This document shows, piece after piece, positions 1 to 8,820 of a DNA stretch of 64,000 nt (positions are counted from its first letter, which is position 1; each line of letters opens with the position of its first letter). This stretch comes from Chryseobacterium contaminans. Its GTDB lineage: Bacteria > Bacteroidota > Bacteroidia > Flavobacteriales > Weeksellaceae. The stretch lies in the NCBI RefSeq assembly GCF_001684955.1, contig NZ_MAYF01000035.1:1-64000 (forward strand), in the 5' to 3' direction. A program made the position numbers and the translations under genes. Below the pieces are notes generated by a model that did no database searches, had not been told where the DNA came from, and was given only the letters and a program-made list of their open reading frames with translations.

Positions 1-29
1 CTGAGATTTCCATTAAAGTTAGATTATGA
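1..29 (+). CDS. Possible 3' end of an upstream gene (CzcB-type adaptor?)
   Basis: The reading frame beginning at base 3 is open and reads EISIKVRL before a TGA at 27-29 that overlaps the ATG of the CzcA gene as ATGA. Such four-base overlaps are common inside efflux operons, and a periplasmic adaptor (CzcB) is the expected upstream partner. Only eight residues are visible, so both the existence and identity of the gene are inference. Confidence 0.3.
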
Positions 30-3000
30 AAAAGTTATTAACCGTTTCCATACAGAAAAAATGGCTTATACTGGCTCTCTTTATATTATTAGGATTTTTT
101 GGTTACTATTCGTGGACTAAGCTTTCCGTTGAAGCCTATCCTGATATAGCAGATACGACTTCACAAGTAGTAACTCAGGTTCAGGGATTAGCTGCCGAAG
201 AAGTAGAACAGCAGATCACCATTCCGCTGGAAAGAGCTCTTAACGGGATCCCGGGAATGCATGTGATGCGAAGCAAAAGTACATTTGGGCTTTCCATGAT
301 TACCATTGTATTTGATGATGGAATTGATGATTATTGGGCTAGGCAGCGTATCCAGGAAAGACTGGCTGAAGTGTCTCTGCCTTATGGAGCACAACCGGGA
401 TTAGATCCTTTAACCTCGCCCATAGGAGAAATCTACCGGTATGTGATTGAAAGTGATAATCACAGCCTGAGAGAGCTTACTGATCTTCAGAACTTCGTTA
501 TCATCCCCAGGATAAAACAGGTTTCAGGAATTGCCGATGTAACTAATTTTGGTGGAATAACCACCCAGTTTCAGATAGAACTCGATCCCAACAAGCTGGA
601 ACAATATGGTCTTTCCCTTGCAGAAGTTATTGAAACCATCAGTAAAAACAATGCCAGCGCAGGCGGGAGCATGCTTCCCCGTGGAGATCTTGCGTATGTA
701 GTTCGTGGGATTGGATTGATTAAAAATCTTGATGATCTCGGAAAGACCGTTGTAAAGACTGAAAAAGGAGTTCCTGTTTTTTTAAATGATATCGGAAATC
801 TCAAATATGGAAATCTTGAACGCAAAGGAATTCTTGGGTTTACAGACAGAAACAGAAACTATAATGAAAGTGTAGGCGGAATTGTTTTACTTTTAAAAGG
901 ACAAAACCCGTCACAGGTATTGATTGGTGTACATGAAGCAGTAGATGAGCTCAACAAAAATATTCTTCCGGCTGGGGTAAAAATTCATACCTATCTGGAC
1001 AGAACTGATCTTGTAAAAACAACGCTTAACACCGTTTCCCATACTTTAACGGAAGGAATTGTGTTGGTGATTATTATCCTGATTGTATTCCTTGGAAGCT
1101 GGCGGGGAGCTCTTTTAACAGCGATTACTATTCCTTTTTCACTTCTTATCGCTTTCATTTTAATGCATTTCACCAATATTCCAGCCAATCTTCTTTCATT
1201 GGGAGCCATAGATTTCGGAATTATTGTAGATGGTTCTATTGTAATGCTGGAAGCTATTTTAAGGCAGAGGGAAGAACATCCGGACAAAGAACTGGAAGAG
1301 AAAACAATCATTCAAAAAGCCACTGAAATTGCGAAACCGATATTCTTTTCAGGAATTATCATCATTACGGCTTACCTGCCTCTGTTCGCATTTGAAAGGG
1401 TTGAAAAAAAATTATTTACTCCCATGGCATTTACAGTAGGATACGCATTATTAGGAGCCCTGGCAGTCGCATTATTACTGATTCCCGGATTGGCTTATAT
1501 GATTTACAGAAAACCCAGAAAGCTTTATCATAACCGATGGCTGGAGAAAGTAAGCAACGCTTATGGAAAGGGAATTGACAAAATCATGTCTGCGCCAAAA
1601 AAAATCTTTATTCCCGCAGGAATTGTATTACTTGGAGCCGGAATTCTTTCCTATAGCGTGGGTAAAGACTTCCTACCGGAACTTGATGAAGGTTCTATCT
1701 GGTTACAAGTACAGCTTCCACCCGGAATTTCTCTGAAAAAAGCTCAGGAAATGAGTGATTCACTTCGTATGAAAACAATGAAACATTCCGAAGTAACTTA
1801 CATTATGGTACAGGCAGGACGTAATGATGATGGCACCGATCCATGGACTGCTTCTCACTTTGAAGTATCTGTAGGGATAAAACCATACAAAGAATGGGTA
1901 TCAGGTAAGACAAAAGCAGACCTCATCAAAGAACTGGCAGAAGATTATAAAGAAATGCCGGGCTTCACCGTAGGTTTCTCCCAACCTATGATTGATGGAG
2001 TAATGGATAAAATATCAGGAGCCCACAGTGAGTTGGTAGTAAAAATTTACGGGGATGATTTTGCCGGAACAAGACAGGTTGCAGAGAATGTTCTTTCTCT
2101 CTTAAAAACAGTTCCCGGTTCTGCAGATCTTGCCATTGATCAGGAACCACCACTTCCCCAGTTGCAGATTATCGCAGACAGAAATAAAATTGCCCAATAT
2201 GGCTTGAATGTTTCTGATGTTACCGATCTTATTGAAACTGCACTTGGAGGAAAAGCAGTATCACAAATCTTTATTGGCAATAAAGTTTATGATATTTCCT
2301 GCCGCTATGTGGAAAGCAGTCGAAATACTCCTGAAAAAATAGGAAATCTGATGCTGACCTCTTCATCAGGAGCAAAAATTCCGCTTTCACAGATTGCTAC
2401 AGTAAAATTAAGTACCGGAGAAAGCACCATCACAAGGGAAATGAACAAAAGGCATCTGACCGTTAAGCTTAATCTGAGAGGCCGTGATCTTACTTCATTC
2501 ATCAACGAAGCACAGAAAAGTATTGAAAAAAACATCCGTTACGATCATGAAAAATACCAGATCAAATGGGGCGGACAGTTTGAAAATAAAAACAGGGCTT
2601 ATTCAAGACTGGCCGTTATTGTCCCATTGGTATTAGCTGTTATGTTTCTGTTGTTGTATGGAGCGTTCGGAACTTTCAGACAGGCATTGGTTTTAATGAG
2701 TATTATTCCACTGGCTTTATTTGGAGGAATGCTGGCCTTAAATATCAGAGGAATGTCACTTAATGTATCATCTGCTGTAGGTTTTATCGCTTTATTCGGG
2801 GTAGCTATTCAGAATGGGGTAATTATGGTTTCCCATATCAATACCTTAAGAAAAAGCGGAATACCACTTAAAGCATCGGTTATTCAGGGAGCAAAAGATC
2901 GTTTCAAACCAGTATTGATGACCGCATCAGTAGCCATCATTGGATTATTACCAGCCTCTTTGGCAACAGGAATCGGATCTGATGTACAGAGGCCTTTGGC

Positions 3001-3121
3001 TACCGTGATTGTGTATGGATTGATGTTTTCCACATTCCTTACCCTGTTTGTGCTTCCTGCCATTTATTATTTAGCTGAATACCGTTTTGACAAACAAAAT
3101 GCAACCTCTCATGAAATTTAA
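26..3121 (+). CDS. czcA: CzcA/CusA-family heavy-metal efflux RND transporter
   Basis: Inner-membrane proton/metal antiporter of the HME-RND family that would export divalent or monovalent metal ions through a tripartite envelope complex. The 1031 residues match the family length. Visible are the N-terminal membrane helix, two large periplasmic loops (about residues 40-335 and 560-860) and two helix bundles. The transmembrane-4 signature DFGIIVDGSIVMLE keeps the acidic residues D396, D402 and E409 that define metal-exporting RND pumps. The C-terminal half repeats the fold (LFGVAIQNGVIMVSHI). The 3' end overlaps the next gene, a TolC-like channel, so the two are co-transcribed. The metal cannot be read from sequence; CzcA (Co/Zn/Cd) and CusA (Cu/Ag) are both possible. 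Confidence 0.93.
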   Translation: MKKLLTVSIQKKWLILALFILLGFFGYYSWTKLSVEAYPDIADTTSQVVTQVQGLAAEEVEQQITIPLERALNGIPGMHVMRSKSTFGLSMITIVFDDGIDDYWARQRIQERLAEVSLPYGAQPGLDPLTSPIGEIYRYVIESDNHSLRELTDLQNFVIIPRIKQVSGIADVTNFGGITTQFQIELDPNKLEQYGLSLAEVIETISKNNASAGGSMLPRGDLAYVVRGIGLIKNLDDLGKTVVKTEKGVPVFLNDIGNLKYGNLERKGILGFTDRNRNYNESVGGIVLLLKGQNPSQVLIGVHEAVDELNKNILPAGVKIHTYLDRTDLVKTTLNTVSHTLTEGIVLVIIILIVFLGSWRGALLTAITIPFSLLIAFILMHFTNIPANLLSLGAIDFGIIVDGSIVMLEAILRQREEHPDKELEEKTIIQKATEIAKPIFFSGIIIITAYLPLFAFERVEKKLFTPMAFTVGYALLGALAVALLLIPGLAYMIYRKPRKLYHNRWLEKVSNAYGKGIDKIMSAPKKIFIPAGIVLLGAGILSYSVGKDFLPELDEGSIWLQVQLPPGISLKKAQEMSDSLRMKTMKHSEVTYIMVQAGRNDDGTDPWTASHFEVSVGIKPYKEWVSGKTKADLIKELAEDYKEMPGFTVGFSQPMIDGVMDKISGAHSELVVKIYGDDFAGTRQVAENVLSLLKTVPGSADLAIDQEPPLPQLQIIADRNKIAQYGLNVSDVTDLIETALGGKAVSQIFIGNKVYDISCRYVESSRNTPEKIGNLMLTSSSGAKIPLSQIATVKLSTGESTITREMNKRHLTVKLNLRGRDLTSFINEAQKSIEKNIRYDHEKYQIKWGGQFENKNRAYSRLAVIVPLVLAVMFLLLYGAFGTFRQALVLMSIIPLALFGGMLALNIRGMSLNVSSAVGFIALFGVAIQNGVIMVSHINTLRKSGIPLKASVIQGAKDRFKPVLMTASVAIIGLLPASLATGIGSDVQRPLATVIVYGLMFSTFLTLFVLPAIYYLAEYRFDKQNATSHEI

Positions 3122-4370
3122 TTTTTTAATCATAGTATTATGTACCGTTAAAGGTATATTCATCAAAGGCCAGACAGAACAGGAACCTATTTACTTCAAT
3201 GAATACCTGAATTACGTGAAGGATAAAAATCTTGGTCTTGCTGCCCAAAAATACAATGTAAGCATGGCTGAAGCGTCAATCCTCACCGCAGGAATTTTCC
3301 CGGATCCTCAAATTGAAATGGAAACCTCAAACAACGGAATTTCCAAAGATATGGGATATACGGTTGGAGGAGCAGTAAGCTGGACCCTTGAACTAGGCGG
3401 CAAAAGAAAAGCCAGAATAGAAACCGCGAAGAACGAAGCTGAATATTCTAAACTACAACTGCAGGATTATCTAAGAAACCTTCTTGCTGATGCTACTTTA
3501 GGTTATGTTGAAGCGTTAAAATCAAAAGCATTGCTGAATGTTCAGAAAGAGTCTTATCAAAGTATGCTCAAACTAGCAAAATCTGACAGTATCCGGTATA
3601 AATTAGGGGATATTTCCAGAGTAACTTCTCAACAAAGCCGATTGGAGGCTTCTTCTTTATTGAATGAAGTCTACCAGCTGGAAGGCGCTCAACAACAATC
3701 CATCACTGCTTTATCCGATTTTATGGGGAGTGACAGTACTGGCAAAGAAGTAACTGGCGACCTTAATAATTTCAACAGAAATTTCACGTTGAGTGACCTC
3801 ATCACACAGGCTTTTAACCAAAGAGCCGACCTTTTGGCTTCCAGGCAAAATATCAATACTGCTGCAAGCCGTGTTAAACTTGAGAAAGCCAACCGAGCTA
3901 TAGACTTAGGATTAAGCGCCGGAGCCGGGCACAACACCATAGCCAATAATGAAATTGCCCCCTCTCCTGCTGTGAACACGGTAAAATTAGGAATGAGTAT
4001 TCCTTTAAAATTTTCCAACCGCCGGAATGCAGATCTTAAAATTGCCGAAATGGGTTATTCACAGGCAGAAGCAGAATACAGACAGGTTGAAAACAATATC
4101 AGAATGGAAGTAACCCAGGCTTACCAACAGTATACTTCCGCTCAAAAACAGTTGCAACAGTTTGACAACGGAATGCTGAAAGAAGCTGAAAGTATCCTCA
4201 AGGGAATTACTTACAGTTATCAGCGTGGAGAAAGTTCTATTTTGGAAGTTCTGAATGCTCAGAGAACATATAATGAACTTCGTCAGAATTATTTTCAGCT
4301 TCTCGCAGACAATGCTTCTGCTTTAATAGAACTTGAGCGCAAAGCCGGCATCTGGGATATTGATTTTTAA
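3099..4370 (+). CDS. TolC-family outer-membrane efflux protein (CzcC-like)
   Basis: Outer-membrane channel component expected to pair with the preceding CzcA pump. About 420 residues, with an N-terminal signal peptide (FNFLIIVLCTVKGIFIKGQ) followed by the alternating helical/beta repeats of TolC proteins; the second repeat contains RADLLASRQNINTAASRVKLEKA and the typical YQRGESSILEVLNAQRTYNELRQNYFQ end. It starts inside the last codons of czcA: ATG at 3099 or 3111 are both possible, and a TTG at 3087 is less likely. No Cys lipobox is visible. A strong hairpin terminator about 150 bp downstream ends the operon. Confidence 0.88.
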   Translation: MQPLMKFNFLIIVLCTVKGIFIKGQTEQEPIYFNEYLNYVKDKNLGLAAQKYNVSMAEASILTAGIFPDPQIEMETSNNGISKDMGYTVGGAVSWTLELGGKRKARIETAKNEAEYSKLQLQDYLRNLLADATLGYVEALKSKALLNVQKESYQSMLKLAKSDSIRYKLGDISRVTSQQSRLEASSLLNEVYQLEGAQQQSITALSDFMGSDSTGKEVTGDLNNFNRNFTLSDLITQAFNQRADLLASRQNINTAASRVKLEKANRAIDLGLSAGAGHNTIANNEIAPSPAVNTVKLGMSIPLKFSNRRNADLKIAEMGYSQAEAEYRQVENNIRMEVTQAYQQYTSAQKQLQQFDNGMLKEAESILKGITYSYQRGESSILEVLNAQRTYNELRQNYFQLLADNASALIELERKAGIWDIDF

Positions 4371-4515
4371 AGAAGGGAAGCCAGAAGCTGGAAGAAGGAA
4401 GTTTATCTTCGTCATAAAATCACTAAAATATCCATTAATTGACCTTTTAATAATAAATGATAAACTCAGAGGTACAACAGTAACTTCCATCCTCCCTCTT
4501 CCTGCTTCCAACCTA
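4371..4515. repeat. Degenerate GGAAG-type intergenic repeat arms
   Basis: The spacer after the CzcC-like gene begins with purine-rich, short-period sequence (units like AGCTGGAAGAAGGAAG, 4386-4401) and ends with its pyrimidine-rich complement (CTTCCATCCTCCCTCTTCC). The arms form an imperfect long inverted repeat. Comparable short-period sequence occurs in several other spacers of this window. No gene is supported here. Confidence 0.5.
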
Positions 4516-4520
4516 AAAAA

Positions 4521-4554
4521 GCCCTGAATCAATATGATTCAGGGCTTTTTTATT
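4521..4554. terminator. Bidirectional intrinsic terminator
   Basis: Perfect 10-bp stem GCCCTGAATC/GATTCAGGGC with an AATAT loop, preceded by an A-run and followed by a T-run. It can end the CzcA/CzcC transcript on the plus strand and the convergent DUF1801 gene on the minus strand, whose stop codon (4550-4552) lies in the T-run. Confidence 0.9.
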
Positions 4555-5005
4555 TCTTATACTGAGATTCATAGATCCCAATCCAATCGTCGACCGTCAT
4601 CTTCTGACTCAGTTCTGCAATCAGCTCAAAAGGAATATCTTCTGGTTTTCTGAAACGTACACAGGATTTTCCCATATCCAGTTTTTTCTTGGAATGCTTA
4701 GGATATTCTGCTACAAACCATTCCAATAATTCCGGTCTGGAATACAATCCCATATGATACAATGCAATAAAATTCTTTTGGGAGGCCAGATTAATAAAAG
4801 GCAAAGGAGTTCCGGGCGCACAATGATACCCCGCAGGATAAGTTTTCAAAGGAACTACCCAGCCTAACATTCCGTAATTGGATATTTCTTCAAAACCTTC
4901 AGGCAGATTGTTATTAATCACATTATAAAGCTTTTTAAAAGACTCTTGTCTTTCCTCCGGAATCTTGGAAAGATAATCTTCTAATGATGTTGATATAATT
5001 TGCAT
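4550..5005 (-). CDS. DUF1801 (YdhG-like) domain protein
   Basis: Small cytoplasmic protein of 151 residues in the DUF1801 family. Recognisable pieces are the N-terminal SLEDYLSKIPEERQESFKKLYNVI helix, the PEGFEEISNYGMLGWVVPL strand and the KKLDMGKSCVRFRKPEDIPFELI region. The family's biochemical role is not established, so none is proposed. It is a single gene, convergent with the metal-efflux operon and sharing its terminator. The start at 5005 gives a family-like N-terminus. Confidence 0.8.
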   Translation of the reverse strand: MQIISTSLEDYLSKIPEERQESFKKLYNVINNNLPEGFEEISNYGMLGWVVPLKTYPAGYHCAPGTPLPFINLASQKNFIALYHMGLYSRPELLEWFVAEYPKHSKKKLDMGKSCVRFRKPEDIPFELIAELSQKMTVDDWIGIYESQYKK

Positions 5006-5112
5006 TTTCAGTAAGTTTTAGAGGGTCAAGTTAATAAAAATAGTTATTCATTGATATAAAAAAGCAGCGATACAATAATGCACCGCCGCTCAACTTTATT
5101 TACACTAAAAAA

Positions 5113-6915
5113 TTATTTTTTTATTGTTTTTACTGTAGACTGAGATCCGTCTTTAAAGTAAAGAGTAACAAAGTACAATCCGGAGTTCAGTCTGCTTAGA
5201 TCCAGTTCTTTCACAGAACCTTCAACTGTTTTCACCACTCTTCCTGCCGTATCCGTTATAGCTACCGACTTAACATCTCTTACATCTGAAATATACAGAA
5301 TATCTTTAAACGGATTCGGATGAACTGATGCTTTTTTCACTGGTTTATTTACTTCCGAAGTACTTAACTGAGCGTTTTCAACCGTAAAATCATCCACATA
5401 GAAGTTATAATCCATATCTTCATCCAATGAGCCTGTACTTCCATAAAATGCAAAGACAGTATTCGCCCCTACAAAATTAGCCAGATCAAATGTATATTCA
5501 TTAGCAGTATTAGACGGAGTATTATTGGCATCCCAGGTTTGTAAAATCATCCATGTAGTTCCGCCATCATTGGAAACCAGGAAATGAACGACATCATCAC
5601 TATCCATTCCCGAAGAATCAGCATTATAATATTGTGTTACTCCATATTTAAATTTCACTTTATAACCACCTGCCGACAGATCGAAAGACACTGTTTTAAG
5701 CCAACCTGTTCTGTCTGAAGAATATAAATTCATATAGGCTGAAAGTCCGTTAGCAGGGGTATTCAGAAAACTGCGTGAACCCCAATAAGAATAAACTGTA
5801 TCTGATGGTCCTGTAGTTGGATCCCCTCCATTTAAATAATGAACCCAGCATTGTCCTGGAAAACTATTAAAATTATTAGTATAGGAAGGCACTATTGCAC
5901 CACACTGGGTTGTAAATGATTTAGCAAGAGACCATACACTCTTACTTGTTGCTGTACTACAATTGGCTCTTACCCAATAATTATACGTTGTACTTGGAGA
6001 TAAATTATTCAGGGTATAAGAAGTTCCTGTAACATTAGAATAATTAGGATTTACATTACTGGCAGGAACTGCAGGATTGGTACTATAATAAATATCATAA
6101 CTTACAGTCTGGTTACTGGCAGGAACCGACCATGAAATCTGAGCCGTATTGGCCGTGATTGCTGTTGCCGCATCTGTTGTAGGAGCAATACAGTCTGTAA
6201 AAGCATCTGCTGAAAAAGCAAAAATATTAGGAATTCCGGATCCGGAACTTTTTGTAACCGTAACACTCTGTATTAGTTTGGCCTGATTAGCAGCATCAAT
6301 ATTTAAAACATACTGATACAATCTGGGATTACTGCTGTTAGGTTCTAAATTATCATTATCTCTGTTAATCCTTCCAATTCCCTGAATGGCAGCATTGCTT
6401 CCACCATACCAGTCTGAAAGGTTGATATTAGAAAGCGTTTGCGTTGAATTATCTGTAAAATTTACAGTAACATCCACTGCAGAAGTTCCACTACCACTCG
6501 TTGAAAGCATATACAACTTAAAAGCAGCCATTGGAGTAGTAAAGACAAGAGTTCCGTTATCTCCTGTTGTCACCAGTTTCAAAGAGTTATTGGCACTTAA
6601 ATCCCCCAATTGAAAACTAAGACCTGGTGTGGAAGATACTATTGAATTAATGATACCATCTGCAGGAATTCCGTATGTAAGAGCAGGGCTCGCAGATGTA
6701 AGTTTAAAGTCCTTCGCTACAAAAGCAAAAGATACACCATCCACATCTGTTGTGGTAGATACTGAAGAAGAACCTTCCCCGTTCGCAATTACATCTGCTG
6801 TAAAACCGGAAGTAATCGGCATTTTTTGAAAATTTTGAGCCATCATTGCTGATGCTGAAAGAAGAGCAATAGCAGGAAAAGCTCTAAAAAATAAATTTAT
6901 TGTCATTTTATTCAT
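5113..6915 (-). CDS. Secreted fibronectin-III protein with T9SS sorting domain
   Basis: 600-residue exported protein of unknown substrate. In order: signal peptide (about 1-26, ending SASAMMAQ), a Ser/Thr/Asn-rich beta domain (about 27-240), one fibronectin type III domain (about 244-337, with the NLSPSTTYNYWVRANC signature), a MAM or choice-of-anchor-like beta-sandwich (about 338-510), and a type A T9SS C-terminal domain (VHPNPFKDILYIS to SGLYFVTLYFKDG). It should therefore be secreted by the type IX system and probably attached to or released from the cell surface. No catalytic motif is visible; adhesion or binding is a guess from domain content. Confidence 0.85.
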   Translation of the reverse strand: MNKMTINLFFRAFPAIALLSASAMMAQNFQKMPITSGFTADVIANGEGSSSVSTTTDVDGVSFAFVAKDFKLTSASPALTYGIPADGIINSIVSSTPGLSFQLGDLSANNSLKLVTTGDNGTLVFTTPMAAFKLYMLSTSGSGTSAVDVTVNFTDNSTQTLSNINLSDWYGGSNAAIQGIGRINRDNDNLEPNSSNPRLYQYVLNIDAANQAKLIQSVTVTKSSGSGIPNIFAFSADAFTDCIAPTTDAATAITANTAQISWSVPASNQTVSYDIYYSTNPAVPASNVNPNYSNVTGTSYTLNNLSPSTTYNYWVRANCSTATSKSVWSLAKSFTTQCGAIVPSYTNNFNSFPGQCWVHYLNGGDPTTGPSDTVYSYWGSRSFLNTPANGLSAYMNLYSSDRTGWLKTVSFDLSAGGYKVKFKYGVTQYYNADSSGMDSDDVVHFLVSNDGGTTWMILQTWDANNTPSNTANEYTFDLANFVGANTVFAFYGSTGSLDEDMDYNFYVDDFTVENAQLSTSEVNKPVKKASVHPNPFKDILYISDVRDVKSVAITDTAGRVVKTVEGSVKELDLSRLNSGLYFVTLYFKDGSQSTVKTIKK

Positions 6916-7093
6916 ATTTAAGCCGTAAATTAAGAAAAATATTAATATAAAATACTTATTTTTAATAAATAAACAACATTAACTCAAAAACAACATTAAT
7001 ATCAGCAATTCTATTTATAAAATTACCAGCTCTGAAAGTGAATAATAAGCCGTTTCTTCTTATTCTTAATTTTATTATTGGGAAATTAAATCC

Positions 7094-7101
7094 TATTTTT
7101 G
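7094..7101 (+). promoter_or_regulatory. -7 promoter element for the aminotransferase operon
   Basis: TATTTTTG matches the Bacteroidetes -7 consensus TAnnTTTG and lies 20 bp before the ATG at 7122. No convincing -33 TTTG is seen. Confidence 0.5.
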
Positions 7102-7121
7102 TCATACAAATTTTTTGAACA

Positions 7122-8327
7122 ATGCCGAATATTTCAAACAGAGCACTGCATATGCCGCCTTCGCCGGTAAGAAAACTGGTTCCCTTTGCGTTACAAGCAA
7201 AACAAAAAGGAATAAAAGTATACCACCTTAATATCGGACAGCCTGATATTGAAACTCCGGAAACAGCATTAAATGCTTTAAAGAACATTGATCTTAAAGT
7301 ATTGGAATATGCACTTTCTGAAGGTAACTTAGACTACAGAAAAGCCCTTACAGAATATTACCATTCTTTAGGTTTTTCAGATCTGACACCTGATAACTTT
7401 ATTGTTACCAATGGTGGCTCTGAAGCGCTTAACTTTGCGATCTCAACTTTATGTGATGAAGGAGATGAAGTAATTATCCCTGAGCCTTACTATGCTAACT
7501 ACAATGGGTTTACCAGTACATTCGATGTAAATGTAGTAGCGGTTTCGTCTACCATTGATACAGGTTTTGCCCTGCCTCCTATTGAAGAGTTTGAAAAAAA
7601 GATCACAGAAAAAACAAGAGCAATCATTATCTGTAATCCAGGTAACCCTACAGGATATCTTTACACTCGTGAAGAACTTCAGAAACTTGCCGAGATTGCA
7701 TTAAAATATGACATCGTAATCATCTCTGATGAAGTATACAGAGAATATGTATACGACGGAAAACAACAGATATCTATCCTTGATTTCCCTGAATTAAAAG
7801 AAAACTGCATCGTTATTGATTCAGAATCCAAGCGTTATTCAATGTGCGGGGTAAGAATCGGATGTATGGTTACCCGTTCTCAAAAAATCCGTAATGCAGC
7901 GATGCTTTTTGCACAGGCAAGATTAAGCCCTGTTCTTTTAGGACAAATTGCAGCTACAGCCGCTCACCAGAATGACGGGGCTTACATCAGAGCAGTAAGA
8001 GAAGAATATACTCACAGAAGAAATATTTTAGTAGACCTTTTAAATGCTATTCCGGGAGTAATCTGTCCTAAACCAAGAGGTGCTTTCTACTGTGTGGCAG
8101 AACTTCCTGTAGACGATACAGAGAAATTTGCACAATGGTTGCTTGAATCATATTCCAACAACAAAGAAACCATCATGGTAGCTCCTGCCGGAGGTTTCTA
8201 CAGTGATCCTGAATTAGGTAAAAAACAGGTAAGAATTGCTTACGTACTGAAAGAAGAAGATCTTAAAAGAAGTGCTGAAATTCTGAAAGATGCTTTAAAA
8301 CAGTATAGAGAAGAATTCAGCCTATAA
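7122..8327 (+). CDS. Class I/II pyridoxal-phosphate aminotransferase
   Basis: Cytoplasmic PLP-dependent aminotransferase of the aspartate-aminotransferase fold type I group, 401 residues. Visible are the N-terminal LNIGQPDIETPE, the cofactor contact NPGNPTGYLYTREEL, the SDEVYREYVYDG strand and the Schiff-base lysine K237 in SESKRYSMCGVRIGC, followed by the Arg that normally binds the substrate carboxylate near the C-terminus (KKQVRIAYV). Substrate specificity (aspartate, aromatic or branched amino acids) cannot be fixed. It is followed after 10 bp by a lipoprotein gene and then murB, suggesting one operon. Confidence 0.9.
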   Translation: MPNISNRALHMPPSPVRKLVPFALQAKQKGIKVYHLNIGQPDIETPETALNALKNIDLKVLEYALSEGNLDYRKALTEYYHSLGFSDLTPDNFIVTNGGSEALNFAISTLCDEGDEVIIPEPYYANYNGFTSTFDVNVVAVSSTIDTGFALPPIEEFEKKITEKTRAIIICNPGNPTGYLYTREELQKLAEIALKYDIVIISDEVYREYVYDGKQQISILDFPELKENCIVIDSESKRYSMCGVRIGCMVTRSQKIRNAAMLFAQARLSPVLLGQIAATAAHQNDGAYIRAVREEYTHRRNILVDLLNAIPGVICPKPRGAFYCVAELPVDDTEKFAQWLLESYSNNKETIMVAPAGGFYSDPELGKKQVRIAYVLKEEDLKRSAEILKDALKQYREEFSL

Positions 8328-8337
8328 ATTATACAAG

Positions 8338-8817
8338 ATGCCGACAACAAAAAATGTATATCTGAAACTCATATTTCCGATCTTTTTGCTGTCGGCATTT
8401 TTTTCCTGTGATTCAAAAAAATCAAAACAATCTGCGGCTTCTGCCAATGAAATAACTTTGATAAGGCTATCTCATATAGGCGGCACAATGGGAGAATACA
8501 GGATTATAAAAGCCACCAAAGACTCTGTCTTTGTAGAAAAAGGAGCCACTGCCAATAAAACCCATCAGGAATGGGCTTCAGCCATCACTCCTGATACATG
8601 GAAGCAGCTCATCTCCTCCATTAATGTTAAAGATCTTGACAAGATAAAAAGTTCACCAAGCCAGCAGTCTGTAGATGGTATTGATGAGACTTTTCAGATA
8701 CGTACTTCCAGGAAAGCTCATTTCTTCGTCAACTCTTTTGCTGATCCGAAACATTATAAACAACTTCAGCAGCTTAAAGAACAACTAGACAAAATTCTTC
8801 CAAAAGAATACCAATAA
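8338..8817 (+). CDS. Hypothetical lipoprotein
   Basis: 159-residue predicted lipoprotein of unknown function. The N-terminus has a hydrophobic stretch (LIFPIFLLSAFFSC) ending in a lipobox with Cys at about residue 24, followed by a charged Lys/Ser linker. The remaining about 120 residues form a compact alpha/beta sequence with no motif I recognise. It sits between an aminotransferase and murB with a 3-bp gap to murB, so it is translated as part of that operon. Confidence 0.75.
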   Translation: MPTTKNVYLKLIFPIFLLSAFFSCDSKKSKQSAASANEITLIRLSHIGGTMGEYRIIKATKDSVFVEKGATANKTHQEWASAITPDTWKQLISSINVKDLDKIKSSPSQQSVDGIDETFQIRTSRKAHFFVNSFADPKHYKQLQQLKEQLDKILPKEYQ

Positions 8818-8820
8818 AAC

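Noticed and set aside
3087-3098. TTG start four codons before the chosen start of the CzcC-like gene
   Set aside because: ATG at 3099 or 3111 gives a normal signal peptide; the extra residues add nothing family-like.
4323-4532. Frames on both strands in the spacer after the CzcC-like gene
   Set aside because: They read through an inverted short-period repeat and a terminator; no protein features.
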